Shown here: in pieces, positions 1 through 6,338 of the stretch | Numbering within the stretch: the first letter of the stretch is position 1 | Layout of the letters: every line of letters begins with the position of its first letter | Source of the DNA: a virus | Direction: 5' to 3' (one strand) | IMG/VR virus record: IMGVR_UViG_3300015371_000901 | Span: 1-25,399 of that record | Length of the DNA: 25,399 nt | Notes under the pieces: generated by a model | The model's database searches: none | Seen by the model: only the letters and a program-made list of their open reading frames with translations | What the model was told of the DNA's origin: nothing | Program-made: the position numbers and the translations under genes

Positions 1-1
1 G

Positions 2-100
2 CTCGTCAGAGCTGACTTGGAAGACGGTGACTACCCGGTTGAGCTTCGGGACGGAGATGAAGTGCTCATCGAGTTCAAGAAGCCCGAGCCTCCACGATGA
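2..100 (+). CDS. C-terminal end of an unidentified protein (partial)
   Basis: An open frame enters from the left edge and stops with TGA at 98-100, giving 32 residues that begin LVRADLEDGDYPVEL and end FKKPEPPR. The stop overlaps the ATG of the next gene (ATGA), the usual junction in this phage, which supports it as a real coding end. The peptide is acidic, with alternating hydrophobic residues suggestive of beta strands. Too little is visible to name a family. Confidence 0.6.
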   Translation, partial: LVRADLEDGDYPVELRDGDEVLIEFKKPEPPR

Positions 101-534
101 AGCTTCCGATCCTGAGGCCAGTCTTCGAGGTGGATCGAGACTCACGCACGCTCTCATACTGGGTGCCGCGTCTACGCCGGTACCACCTGACGCTCATCTG
201 GAAGATCACCGTGGGCATGGTCGGTCATGAGACCCCCAGCGGCGTGTTCTCGATTGAATGGAAGACGCGCACGCCATCGTGGAAGGCGCCCGACTCGGAC
301 TGGGTGAAGCCGCCTGTAGTGGTTGGTCAGACATATGACTTCACCGACCCGATCAACCCGTTCGCGGGAGGCTTCATCTCATTCAGCAAGCGTGACGGGG
401 TGGGCATCCACGGGACCAAGTTCCCGCCGCAGACGGGCACGGCCTCATCGCACGGGTGCGTGCGTATGGCGGTGAAGGAGCTCGATCAGCTGTGGCCACT
501 GGCCAAGGTCGGTAGCCTGGTGTTCGTGTATTGA
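97..534 (+). CDS. L,D-transpeptidase (YkuD-fold) protein
   Basis: The 145-residue product is a single YkuD domain. L,D-transpeptidases cross-link, or attach proteins to, peptidoglycan stem peptides through an active-site cysteine. Visible hallmarks are HETPSGVFSI (44-53), the catalytic GIHGT (103-107) and SHGCVRM (118-124), with Cys121 as predicted nucleophile and His119 and Arg123 in the expected places. No signal peptide or cell-wall-binding domain is present, so it would need a holin or a virion to reach the wall. The ATG overlaps the previous stop. A phage copy could be a lysis enzyme, a wall remodeller or a virion-associated enzyme. The domain call is strong; the role is an inference. 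Confidence 0.88.
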   Translation: MKLPILRPVFEVDRDSRTLSYWVPRLRRYHLTLIWKITVGMVGHETPSGVFSIEWKTRTPSWKAPDSDWVKPPVVVGQTYDFTDPINPFAGGFISFSKRDGVGIHGTKFPPQTGTASSHGCVRMAVKELDQLWPLAKVGSLVFVY

Positions 535-548
535 GCGGCAGGCGACCC

Positions 549-866
549 ATGACTCCCGAGCTGGAGAAGCTCTGGGCCAACCCTCCGAACTGGAGAGAGG
601 TGACCATCCGCTGCCCCGAGCGCCGGCTGCGCTCATCGATGATGGACAACACGATGGGCACGCCTCAGCCCATGCGTGACCCACACCGAAGCACAACCCT
701 GATGCTGATGCTGACGGTGGATACGGCCATGATCGTGGACCTGTGGGAAGCTGGGTATGACCTGGATGTTCGGGCGCGCACACGGGAGCTTCTGATCGAG
801 CAGGTGGACATGATGCTGGATGAGATGCTTGAGCAAGGACGGTCCAAGGTGAAGGGACACCCGTGA
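549..866 (+). CDS. Hypothetical protein, acidic helical C-terminus
   Basis: The ATG at 549 gives 105 residues. A TTG at 531, overlapping the previous stop as TTGA, would add six; neither has a convincing ribosome site. The C-terminal half is rich in Met, Leu, Asp and Glu and looks helical, including the stretch LIEQVDMMLDEMLEQG, which could be an oligomerisation helix. The stop overlaps the GTG of the next gene, so the two are probably co-translated. I do not recognise a family. Confidence 0.6.
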   Translation: MTPELEKLWANPPNWREVTIRCPERRLRSSMMDNTMGTPQPMRDPHRSTTLMLMLTVDTAMIVDLWEAGYDLDVRARTRELLIEQVDMMLDEMLEQGRSKVKGHP

Positions 867-1372
867 CCCTGGAGTACCGAAGCTCGCGCCGTAACCGCGT
901 CTACCAGCGCAAGTTTGACCACGATCAGGCGCGGGGCATGTACGCTACCGGCGCGATTAGCCAGCGTGAGTTGGCTGAACACTTCGGTGTATCAGTCTCT
1001 GCCGTTGCGCGTGTTGTCTCGGAGGAGGCGCGGGAGTACCGAGCGCGTTACTACCGCGAGGTGCGCACCCTGACGGAGTGCGTGGACTGCGGTGGGCCAG
1101 CGTACCGCGATCCCTCCACCCCCGGCGAAGCTCGTTGCCGTCGCTGCTCCAATCTTCTGAAACGCTCACGCTTTCGCTATGACGATCTGGGGCAGCTCGC
1201 GGCGGTGCGCTGTAACCTGCGCAACTGCGCGAACGGGGAGCGCTGGCAGCCGCCCGAGAACTTCCCACGCGGCATGCACTACAAGGACGTGCGCCCGGGC
1301 GGCATCCACACTTCCTGTCGGGCGTGCAACACCCGTAGCCGCAGGGAACGCCGAGCACGAGGTCGCCCATGA
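863..1372 (+). CDS. HTH and zinc-knuckle DNA-binding protein
   Basis: A 169-residue protein starting at GTG 863, overlapping the upstream stop (GTGA). Residues about 21-53 form a helix-turn-helix, with GAISQRELAEHFGVSVSAVA as its core. Two cysteine clusters follow: C73/C76 with C92/C95, and C117/C122 with C152/C155. The last part (ENFPRG, then HTSCRACNTRSRRERR) resembles the zinc-bound half of phage endonuclease VII/HNH-like proteins but lacks an obvious catalytic histidine pair. It could be a transcription regulator, an atypical recombination nuclease or a divergent packaging factor. Very basic C-terminus. The zinc and HTH readings are fairly clear; the function is open. Confidence 0.7.
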   Translation: MTLEYRSSRRNRVYQRKFDHDQARGMYATGAISQRELAEHFGVSVSAVARVVSEEAREYRARYYREVRTLTECVDCGGPAYRDPSTPGEARCRRCSNLLKRSRFRYDDLGQLAAVRCNLRNCANGERWQPPENFPRGMHYKDVRPGGIHTSCRACNTRSRRERRARGRP

Positions 1373-1393
1373 TTAAGAGGGGGAGGGGTGATG

Positions 1394-1426
1394 TACCCCC
1401 CCCCTCGTGAAATGAACGGGGGGGTA
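1394..1426 (+). repeat. Inverted repeat of homopolymer arms
   Basis: Arms TACCCCCCC and GGGGGGGTA form a 9-bp perfect stem around a 15-base loop. No T-run follows, so it is not a standard intrinsic terminator. It could act as a packaging/cos structure, an RNA structure or a length-variable tract. Confidence 0.6.
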
Positions 1427-1489
1427 TCAGCAGTGGCCCCCCGCGCATCGAGGGTGGGTGCCTATGAAGGGTAGCCCCTACCTTAAGGG

Positions 1490-1523
1490 CCCCCCCCCCT
1501 CGCACCCCCCGCCTCTTCCCCCC
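1490..1523 (-). other. Candidate G-quadruplex on the minus strand
   Basis: On the minus strand this reads as G6, a short loop, G6, a short loop, then G10, enough for four guanine tracts. It fits the general G-quadruplex pattern. Whether it folds, and why a phage keeps it, cannot be told from sequence. Confidence 0.4.
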
Positions 1524-1563
1524 ATCCAGCCCTACCTCCCACCCATAAGGAGGTGATGGAGCG

Positions 1564-1824
1564 TTGACACTACGGTACGGGAAGACCCTCACGATCACCC
1601 AGCTTCAGTACCTGCGCACCCCGCTTGAGATGTACGCATACCGCATCATGGGCAGATGGCCCGAGTCGGTGCACCAGCGCAACGCCCGCATCCTCGAGGA
1701 GGCCAGAAGCGGACCCGTTCATGCTGCACCACTCCGATGGCACACCGTACATGAGTGCCTGGGACAGGTAGGCGGGGCACCCCACCCCCTCTGTGAGCCG
1801 CTGTCTGCGCGACTGCCTGCCTGA
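1564..1824 (+). CDS. Hypothetical protein, possibly frameshifted
   Basis: A TTG start at 1564 lies 10 bases after the GGAGG of a textbook ribosome binding site. The first ~47 residues (MTLRYGKTLTITQLQYL onward) look like genuine protein. After EEARSG the frame becomes protein-unlike, while the +1 frame continues plausibly as PEADPFMLHHSDGTPYMSAW and stops at 1769-1771. A +1 shift near the CCC of GGA-CCC-GTT (about 1711-1716) would yield a 68-69-residue product. This could be a sequencing error, a mutation or programmed frameshifting. No family is recognised. Confidence 0.45.
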   Translation: MTLRYGKTLTITQLQYLRTPLEMYAYRIMGRWPESVHQRNARILEEARSGPVHAAPLRWHTVHECLGQVGGAPHPLCEPLSARLPA

Positions 1825-1873
1825 GACTCAGGTGACTACATAGAGCACGCATCAGCCTGACGCTCGCAGGCGT

Positions 1874-1886
1874 TAGCCGAAGACCG
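1874..1886 (+). repeat. Start-associated 13-bp repeat, copy 1
   Basis: TAGCCGAAGACCG lies 22 bases (first base to start codon) upstream of the HNH ATG at 1896. No Shine-Dalgarno sequence lies between. CTGACGC just upstream can pair with GCGTTAG, which runs into the repeat. Confidence 0.75.
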
Positions 1887-1895
1887 CACGCCTCG

Positions 1896-2309
1896 ATGAT
1901 CTACTTCATCTGCCCTGTCTGCAAGGCGCAACTGGTCTCGGAGAAGGGACCGTGCGCAACGTGCGCCCGGGATCGGGAGCAGCGCCGCGGCACCGCAGCT
2001 GAACGAGGTTACGATGCCACCCACCGGAGGCTGGCGGCGCGGGCCATCCGTGCCCACCCATGGTGCATCGTGTGCGGTTCAGACCAGGACCTCACGGCTG
2101 ACCACATCACGCCCCTCGCACGCGGAGGTCGTAACGTGGTATCCAACTATCAAGTCATGTGTAGAACATGCAACTCAGCTCAAGGTAAGAAGGGAGGGGG
2201 TGGGAGGGTCCGCGAAAGCAGCCACTCCAACTACCCCTTCGCCAGAATTTCGGGCAGAACACAGGACGAAGCCAGGGGCAAGTCCACAGGCGGCATCCAG
2301 GTTGGCTGA
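1896..2309 (+). CDS. HNH endonuclease next to the terminase
   Basis: This 137-residue protein has an N-terminal zinc pair (C6/C9, C20/C23), then the typical phage sequence RGTAAERGYDATHRRL (31-46). An HNH core follows: C57/C60, ADHITPLARGG (68-78, His70), Asn84 and CRTCN (89-93). HNH proteins of this type beside the terminase can assist cos cleavage and packaging in HK97-like phages (established for that group). The start has no Shine-Dalgarno sequence but carries the 13-bp repeat. The ~38 residues after GKK are low in complexity and are encoded partly by a G-rich tract. The HNH call is firm; a packaging role is inferred from position. Confidence 0.88.
   Translation: MIYFICPVCKAQLVSEKGPCATCARDREQRRGTAAERGYDATHRRLAARAIRAHPWCIVCGSDQDLTADHITPLARGGRNVVSNYQVMCRTCNSAQGKKGGGGRVRESSHSNYPFARISGRTQDEARGKSTGGIQVG
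2192..2208 (+). other. Candidate G-quadruplex in the HNH 3' end
   Basis: The tract reads G3-A-G5-T-G3-A-G3, with three single-base loops, which is the most stable class of the G-quadruplex pattern. It lies just after the conserved HNH core, where the protein becomes Gly-rich. Function unknown. Confidence 0.55.
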
Positions 2310-2315
2310 GCTGCG

Positions 2316-2516
2316 CTACTTCGGGTCTGGCGCAAAGGTGCGCTTGGTTCCGGGTTGGTTGCGCGGCTTCACAACGTCCTTCGGGTCCAGCGCCGTGCCC
2401 TCGAGCTGGTTGGCGGCGAGCCGTAGCCAGTTGGCAAAGCTCATCGCGTTGTCCTTGGCGCATGCCTTCCAGCGGGCCATGTCCTCGTCGGGTGCTTTGA
2501 ACAGGTACGAATCCAC
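2316..2516 (-). CDS. Small ribbon-helix-helix-type regulator
   Basis: A leftward 66-residue gene. Its GTG start has a good ribosome site (GGAGG, 8-base spacing), and it ends 6 bases from the HNH stop, so the two converge. Residues 3-40 (SYLFKAPDEDMARWKACAKD, then SFANWLRLAANQLE) match a CopG/Arc-like pattern: a short strand, helix A, a turn and helix B with the usual Trp-hydrophobic spacing. The C-terminal tail is basic and proline rich. It sits beside an inverted repeat overlapping a rightward promoter, so autoregulation and control of the packaging operon are attractive but inferred. It could instead be an antitoxin-like protein. Confidence 0.65.
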   Translation of the reverse strand: MDSYLFKAPDEDMARWKACAKDNAMSFANWLRLAANQLEGTALDPKDVVKPRNQPGTKRTFAPDPK

Positions 2517-2525
2517 CTATATAAC
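2497..2525 (+). promoter_or_regulatory. Sigma70-type promoter for the packaging/head operon
   Basis: TTGAAC (2497-2502) and TATAAC (2520-2525) are separated by 17 bases. They match TTGACA/TATAAT at 4/6 and 5/6 positions in an otherwise G+C-rich genome. Transcription would begin near 2532, about 30 bases before the ATG at 2561. The -35 box lies inside the leftward RHH gene. Confidence 0.6.
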
Positions 2526-2556
2526 CTCCACGTTGGTTCGATGAACTATATACAGG
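2516..2556. promoter_or_regulatory. AT-rich inverted-repeat operator
   Basis: CCTATATAA (2516-2524) and the complement of 2547-2556 (CCTGTATATA) form an imperfect inverted repeat, CCTRTATA, spaced about 22 bases apart. The left arm overlaps the rightward -10 box. The right arm contains TATAGT on the minus strand (2550-2545), a plausible -10 for the leftward gene. This is the layout expected of an operator bound by a small dimeric regulator. The arms are seen; the binding is inferred. Confidence 0.5.
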
Positions 2557-2560
2557 CGGT

Positions 2561-2776
2561 ATGTCCATCGTGAGCAGCAACCATCTGGCGCTCTGGGCGG
2601 GTCTCACGGCGCTGTTCGGGAACCTGGCGGCGGTGCACGTCATCGCGCTGTTCTCCAACGGGGACTCTGAGCGGTCGAAGGCGACCGGGGCGGTCATCAC
2701 AGCGATCTGCGTCGGGGCCAGCGTCTACGCCAAGCAGAAGTGGGATGACGCCAAGGAGGCGCGGAAGCGTGGCTAA
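2561..2776 (+). CDS. Two-helix membrane protein, holin candidate
   Basis: The 71-residue product has two hydrophobic segments, about residues 8-31 (HLALWAGLTALFGNLAAVHV) and 42-58 (TGAVITAICVGASVYA). They are split by a charged turn (NGDSERSK), and the tail is basic (KQKWDDAKEARKRG). Size, two helices and a charged C-terminus fit class II-like holins, which permeabilise the inner membrane for lysis. It could instead be another small phage membrane protein, as the neighbours are packaging genes and the L,D-transpeptidase lies 2 kb upstream. The ATG follows the divergent promoter; the ribosome site is weak. Confidence 0.6.
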   Translation: MSIVSSNHLALWAGLTALFGNLAAVHVIALFSNGDSERSKATGAVITAICVGASVYAKQKWDDAKEARKRG

Positions 2777-4304
2777 GCAGCCCTCGTGCTCATGCCACGC
2801 CTGTCACGCCGGGTTGAAGCCGTTCACGCGCAAGCACTTCAGGGTCTGGGCGATGCAGCTGACGCTGGACACCGGCGACCCGTGGATCCTTGACGGCTGG
2901 GAGCTTGACTTTGCCGACGATCTCTTCCGGGGCGTGAAGGAGTGCTGGCTGGTTGTCCCGGAGGGGAACGGCAAGACCACGTTCGTCGCGGGCCTGGCGC
3001 TCTACTACCTGGAGCACACGCCCATGGCTGAGATACCGATTGCCGCCGCAGCGATCATCCAGGCAAACACGCTGTTCAATCAGGCGCAGGGCCTCGTGAT
3101 CAGCTCACCTCACATGTACGCGCTCGCTCCCGACAGGCTGGCGCAGGCAACAGGTAAGGCCAAGATGTACATGCCCCGCTTCGAGTGCCAGCGAGGACTG
3201 AAGCGCATCCGGCACCACACGGGCGGCTACATCGAGATCCGCTCCAGCGACGAGAACACCTCCGACGGAGTCATCCCCGGAGGGATCGCGGTGTGCGAGG
3301 AGCTGCATCGGCACAAGACCATGGAGCTGTACAAGATCTGGAAGGGGAAGCTCAAGAAGCGGAACGCTCAGATGGTGGTCATCTCCACCGCCGGTGAGCC
3401 GGGATCGCAGTTCGAGAAGACGCGGTCCAGCTTCCGCACCGTCGGGGAGGTCACGAGGCGCGGGTGCAGGACGCGGGCGCTGAACGGGAAGCTGTCGGTC
3501 ATCCACGACTGGGCTGTCCCCGAGAAGGGAGACGTGCTGGACCTGAAGCTCGTGGCCAGGGCCAACCCCAGCAAGCGGATCACGGTGGAGACGCTGGCGA
3601 TGGAGCGTGAGTCTCCGTCATGGGAGATCAACCACTGGCGCCGCTTCACCTGCAACCTCCCGACCCGTTCTCACGGCGCCGCCATCACCGAGCAGGAGTG
3701 GCTGGCAGCCGAGGACCAGGGAGCGGAGATTCCGGTTGGTGAGTCCATCGTCGCGGGGCTTGACCTGGGGTGGAAGTACGACACGACAGCTATAGTGCCC
3801 CTGTGGTGGAGGGACTCAGAGTACCGACTGCTGGGAGAATCGCGTGTACTGGTGCCACCGCGCGATGGGCACTCCCTCCACCCAGATCTGATCAAGTCTG
3901 CGCTGATCGAGCTGAACGAGCGCAACCCCATCCACACGCTGGTCATGGACGTCAGCAACGGCCACGACATCGCCAACTGGGTGGACGATGAGCTGCCCTG
4001 CACCACCGTTGATCGCGGGCAGAGCAACAGCTTCGCCTGCGCAGACTACGAAGCATTCATGGAGGCGCTCCGCAACGGGTGGCTGCGCCATGTGGGTGAT
4101 CCCGACCTGACCCAGCATGCGCTGAACGCAATCACGCGGGTGGCCACGTACGGTGACCTGCGATTCTCCCGCCCGGCGGACGGGCAGAGCAGCGCCCGCC
4201 TCCAGGAGGTCCGGGTTATCGACGCTCTGGTCGCCGCTGCGATGGCTCACTCGGTCGCGGCCGAGGCGCTGAACAGGAGCGGAATCCAGGTGGCGTTCGC
4301 CTGA
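2769..4304 (+). CDS. terL: Terminase large subunit
   Basis: The 511-residue packaging motor and nuclease cuts concatemeric DNA and pumps it into the prohead. The GTG at 2769 is chosen because AAGGAGG lies 9 bases upstream and it overlaps the previous stop; an in-frame start at 2745 lacks this. The ATPase domain shows Walker A VPEGNGKTT (63-71), Walker B GGIAVCEE (171-178) and the coupling motif ISTAGE (205-210). The RNase H-like nuclease shows LDLGW (Asp332), VMDVS (Asp394) and VIDALVAA (Asp485). The N-terminus carries a Cys/His cluster (CSCHACH, 7-13) of possible zinc-binding kind. No classical small subunit is recognised in the window. Confidence 0.95.
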   Translation: MAKQPSCSCHACHAGLKPFTRKHFRVWAMQLTLDTGDPWILDGWELDFADDLFRGVKECWLVVPEGNGKTTFVAGLALYYLEHTPMAEIPIAAAAIIQANTLFNQAQGLVISSPHMYALAPDRLAQATGKAKMYMPRFECQRGLKRIRHHTGGYIEIRSSDENTSDGVIPGGIAVCEELHRHKTMELYKIWKGKLKKRNAQMVVISTAGEPGSQFEKTRSSFRTVGEVTRRGCRTRALNGKLSVIHDWAVPEKGDVLDLKLVARANPSKRITVETLAMERESPSWEINHWRRFTCNLPTRSHGAAITEQEWLAAEDQGAEIPVGESIVAGLDLGWKYDTTAIVPLWWRDSEYRLLGESRVLVPPRDGHSLHPDLIKSALIELNERNPIHTLVMDVSNGHDIANWVDDELPCTTVDRGQSNSFACADYEAFMEALRNGWLRHVGDPDLTQHALNAITRVATYGDLRFSRPADGQSSARLQEVRVIDALVAAAMAHSVAAEALNRSGIQVAFA

Positions 4305-5722
4305 TGTTCACTATCACGAACCCGCTCAGCCTGCTGCCTAACCGGAGACGTTCCTCAAGCGTGGTGCCGCTGGGGATGAATGAGCTTATGTCGTACTTCA
4401 GCTACGGGAGCAGCATGTACCCGATCTACGGGAACACGTCGTTCGGGAGCAACCCGCAGGTGGAGATTCAGAGCACCATGGCGTCCCTGGGGGCGGAGGC
4501 GTACAGTGCCAATGGCCCGATCTTCGCCTGCGTCATCGTCAGGCTCTCGCACTTCGCGGAGGCGAGGTTCCAGTACCGTCAGCTGCACAAGGGCAGGGCG
4601 GGCGACCTGTTCGGCAAGCAGGACCTTCGCGTACTGGAGAAGCCCGGCCCTAACCAGACCACCGGCGACATGCTGGGGCGGGCGCTCCTGGACGTTGACC
4701 TTGCCGGCAACTGGCTGGCGACCAGGCGTGACGACAAGATCATCCGCATGAGACCGGACTGGGTCAGCGTCGTGGTGGGGAGCAGGCAGGAGGGCATCGC
4801 TGGACGTAACTCGCTGGACGCTGAGACACTCGGCTATATCTACCATCCGGGAGGACGTGGGAGCGGGGAGGAGCCGGAGCTGCTGCTGGCCGAGGAGGTG
4901 GCGCATTTCATGCCGTACCCCGACCCGGTCGAGCCGTACAAGGGGATGAGCTGGATCACGCCGGTGATCAGGGAGGTCATGGCCGACAACGCGGCTCGGG
5001 ATCACAAGCTGGCATTCTTCGAGCGCGGGGCCACGTCCAACCTGGCGATCAACATTGACCCGGCCCGTGTGAACGAGGAGGAGTTCAAGGAGTTCGTCGA
5101 GGCGTTCCGGTCGAAGCACGAGGGGCTGTCAAATGCGTACAAGACGATGTTCCTGCGCGGTGCGGCTGACATGACGGTGATCGGGAACAACTTTGAGCAG
5201 ATGGACTTCAAGATCGTGCAGGGCGCAGGTGAGACCAGGATCGCCGCCGCTGCTGGCGTCCCACCGGTGATCGTCGGGCTGAGCGAGGGTCTCCAGGCTG
5301 CGACATACTCCAACTACGACCAGGCCCGCAGGAGGTTCGCCGATGGCACGCTCCGCTTCCTGTGGAGGAACATCGCTGGGTCGCTGGAGACCCTGGTCCC
5401 GCCGCCTGACGATCAGACGCAGCTGTGGTATGACGATCGCGACATCGCGTTCCTGCGGATTGACGCGCAGGAGGAGGCATCGCTGCTTCAGTCAAAGGCC
5501 ACAGCCATCAAGACCCTCGTGGACGGCGGCTTCGAGCCGGATAGCGCCACCGCTGCCATCGACACCGGCGACCTGTCGCTCCTGATCCACACTGGCTTCC
5601 CGACCGTCCAGGTGAACGCCTCGGCAGGGGTGAACGTGAACGAGAGCGTGGATCAGCAGCCCCCGTCACCGGCGATCGGTAACGGGACCCAGCCGAAGGC
5701 AGTACCGGCCAAGACTCCGTGA
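4304..5722 (+). CDS. Portal protein (HK97 family)
   Basis: The 472-residue product forms the dodecameric ring at the unique vertex through which DNA enters and to which the tail attaches. Position directly after the terminase (ATG overlapping the TGA), length and motifs such as GPIFACVIVRLSHF and AGETRIAAAAGVPPVIVGLS fit phage portals of the HK97/SPP1-like fold. The C-terminal ~40 residues are proline/asparagine rich and probably disordered. Near the end, 5690-5702 contains a chance or decayed version of the 13-bp repeat. Confident call. Confidence 0.93.
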   Translation: MFTITNPLSLLPNRRRSSSVVPLGMNELMSYFSYGSSMYPIYGNTSFGSNPQVEIQSTMASLGAEAYSANGPIFACVIVRLSHFAEARFQYRQLHKGRAGDLFGKQDLRVLEKPGPNQTTGDMLGRALLDVDLAGNWLATRRDDKIIRMRPDWVSVVVGSRQEGIAGRNSLDAETLGYIYHPGGRGSGEEPELLLAEEVAHFMPYPDPVEPYKGMSWITPVIREVMADNAARDHKLAFFERGATSNLAINIDPARVNEEEFKEFVEAFRSKHEGLSNAYKTMFLRGAADMTVIGNNFEQMDFKIVQGAGETRIAAAAGVPPVIVGLSEGLQAATYSNYDQARRRFADGTLRFLWRNIAGSLETLVPPPDDQTQLWYDDRDIAFLRIDAQEEASLLQSKATAIKTLVDGGFEPDSATAAIDTGDLSLLIHTGFPTVQVNASAGVNVNESVDQQPPSPAIGNGTQPKAVPAKTP

Positions 5723-6321
5723 ACGTCGAGCACCTGGCGACGGACTTTGACGCCTACAGAGAAGCGTACGGAGAGCTGAGCCACACCGACCGGCGTCGGC
5801 TCTCTGCGCTGTGGGCGGAGATGTACCCAGACCAGCGCCACGCCGACCACCTGAACGCCACCTGGTTCTTCGAACGGTACAGCCCAGAGCGCGTCATCGA
5901 GCTTGGAGGCTGGGACGGCTACCTGGCGCTGTGCATGATGAGCACGTTCGCGTGTATCCGATCGTGGCGCAACTATGAGATAGCCGAGCCGCAGTCGGTC
6001 TGCTCGCTCAAGGGCTACAGGAGGGTTCTGCTAGGCAAGCCCATCTGGGAGTACCGGAAGCTGAGCGCGGATTCGTTCGTGGCCACCCATGTCATCGAGC
6101 ACCTGTCAGCGAGTGAGCTCAGTCTTCTGATCCCGCTGCTGGACGTGAAGACCTGCCTGATCGAGGCGCCGCTGGAGGTGTCGCCGCGCTCGTGGAGAGG
6201 GCAGCTTAGCTCGCACGTTTTGGAGGTTGGGTGGGACGCTGTCGACAGGATGTTCGCTGAGAGCAACTTCGCTCCAGACCACCTCTGGAGCAACGGGCGC
6301 TTCTACATTCATCGGCACTAG
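5719..6321 (+). CDS. Class I SAM-dependent methyltransferase-like protein
   Basis: This 200-residue protein starts at a GTG overlapping the portal stop (GTGA) with no ribosome site, so translational coupling is likely. Motif I is VIELGGWDGYLA (59-70), the acidic strand-2 end is NYEIAEP (85-91), and HVIEHLS (124-130) matches the region found in small-molecule methyltransferases. It would transfer a methyl group from S-adenosylmethionine; the substrate is unknown. Placement between portal and prohead protease is unusual. A second protein of the same broad type (10808-11293) shares the HVxEHL motif. It ends in a TAG that is also the start of a truncated 13-bp repeat. Confidence 0.75.
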   Translation: MNVEHLATDFDAYREAYGELSHTDRRRLSALWAEMYPDQRHADHLNATWFFERYSPERVIELGGWDGYLALCMMSTFACIRSWRNYEIAEPQSVCSLKGYRRVLLGKPIWEYRKLSADSFVATHVIEHLSASELSLLIPLLDVKTCLIEAPLEVSPRSWRGQLSSHVLEVGWDAVDRMFAESNFAPDHLWSNGRFYIHRH

Positions 6322-6326
6322 CCGAA
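6319..6326 (+). repeat. Truncated start-associated repeat
   Basis: TAGCCGAA, the first eight bases of the 13-bp repeat, supplies the TAG stop of the upstream gene and lies 20 bases before the ATG at 6339, close to the 19-base spacing of full copies. Alone it could be chance. Confidence 0.4.
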
Positions 6327-6338
6327 TCCAGGACTGAC

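Larger units (their letters stand above)
1373..1563 (+). other. Intergenic poly-C/poly-G region
   Basis: This gap holds a C9 run (1396-1404), a G7 run (1418-1424), a C6 run (1437-1442) and a C10 run (1490-1499), followed by more C6 runs. TACCCCCCC (1394-1402) pairs perfectly with GGGGGGGTA (1418-1426) to make a 9-bp stem with a 15-base loop. It ends in a near-perfect ribosome binding site, AAGGAGGTGAT, for the next gene. It lies upstream of an HNH nuclease and the terminase, where cos sites often lie. I see no convincing gene in it, only 13- and 20-codon open frames. Confidence 0.6.

Noticed and set aside
1412-1474. 20-codon frame in the poly-C/G region
   Set aside because: No ribosome site, and it depends on homopolymer lengths that are easily misread.
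2014-2544. Long open frame on the + strand overlapping HNH and the leftward gene
   Set aside because: Its sequence is Ser/Arg/Pro low-complexity, has no ribosome site and spans two better-supported genes.
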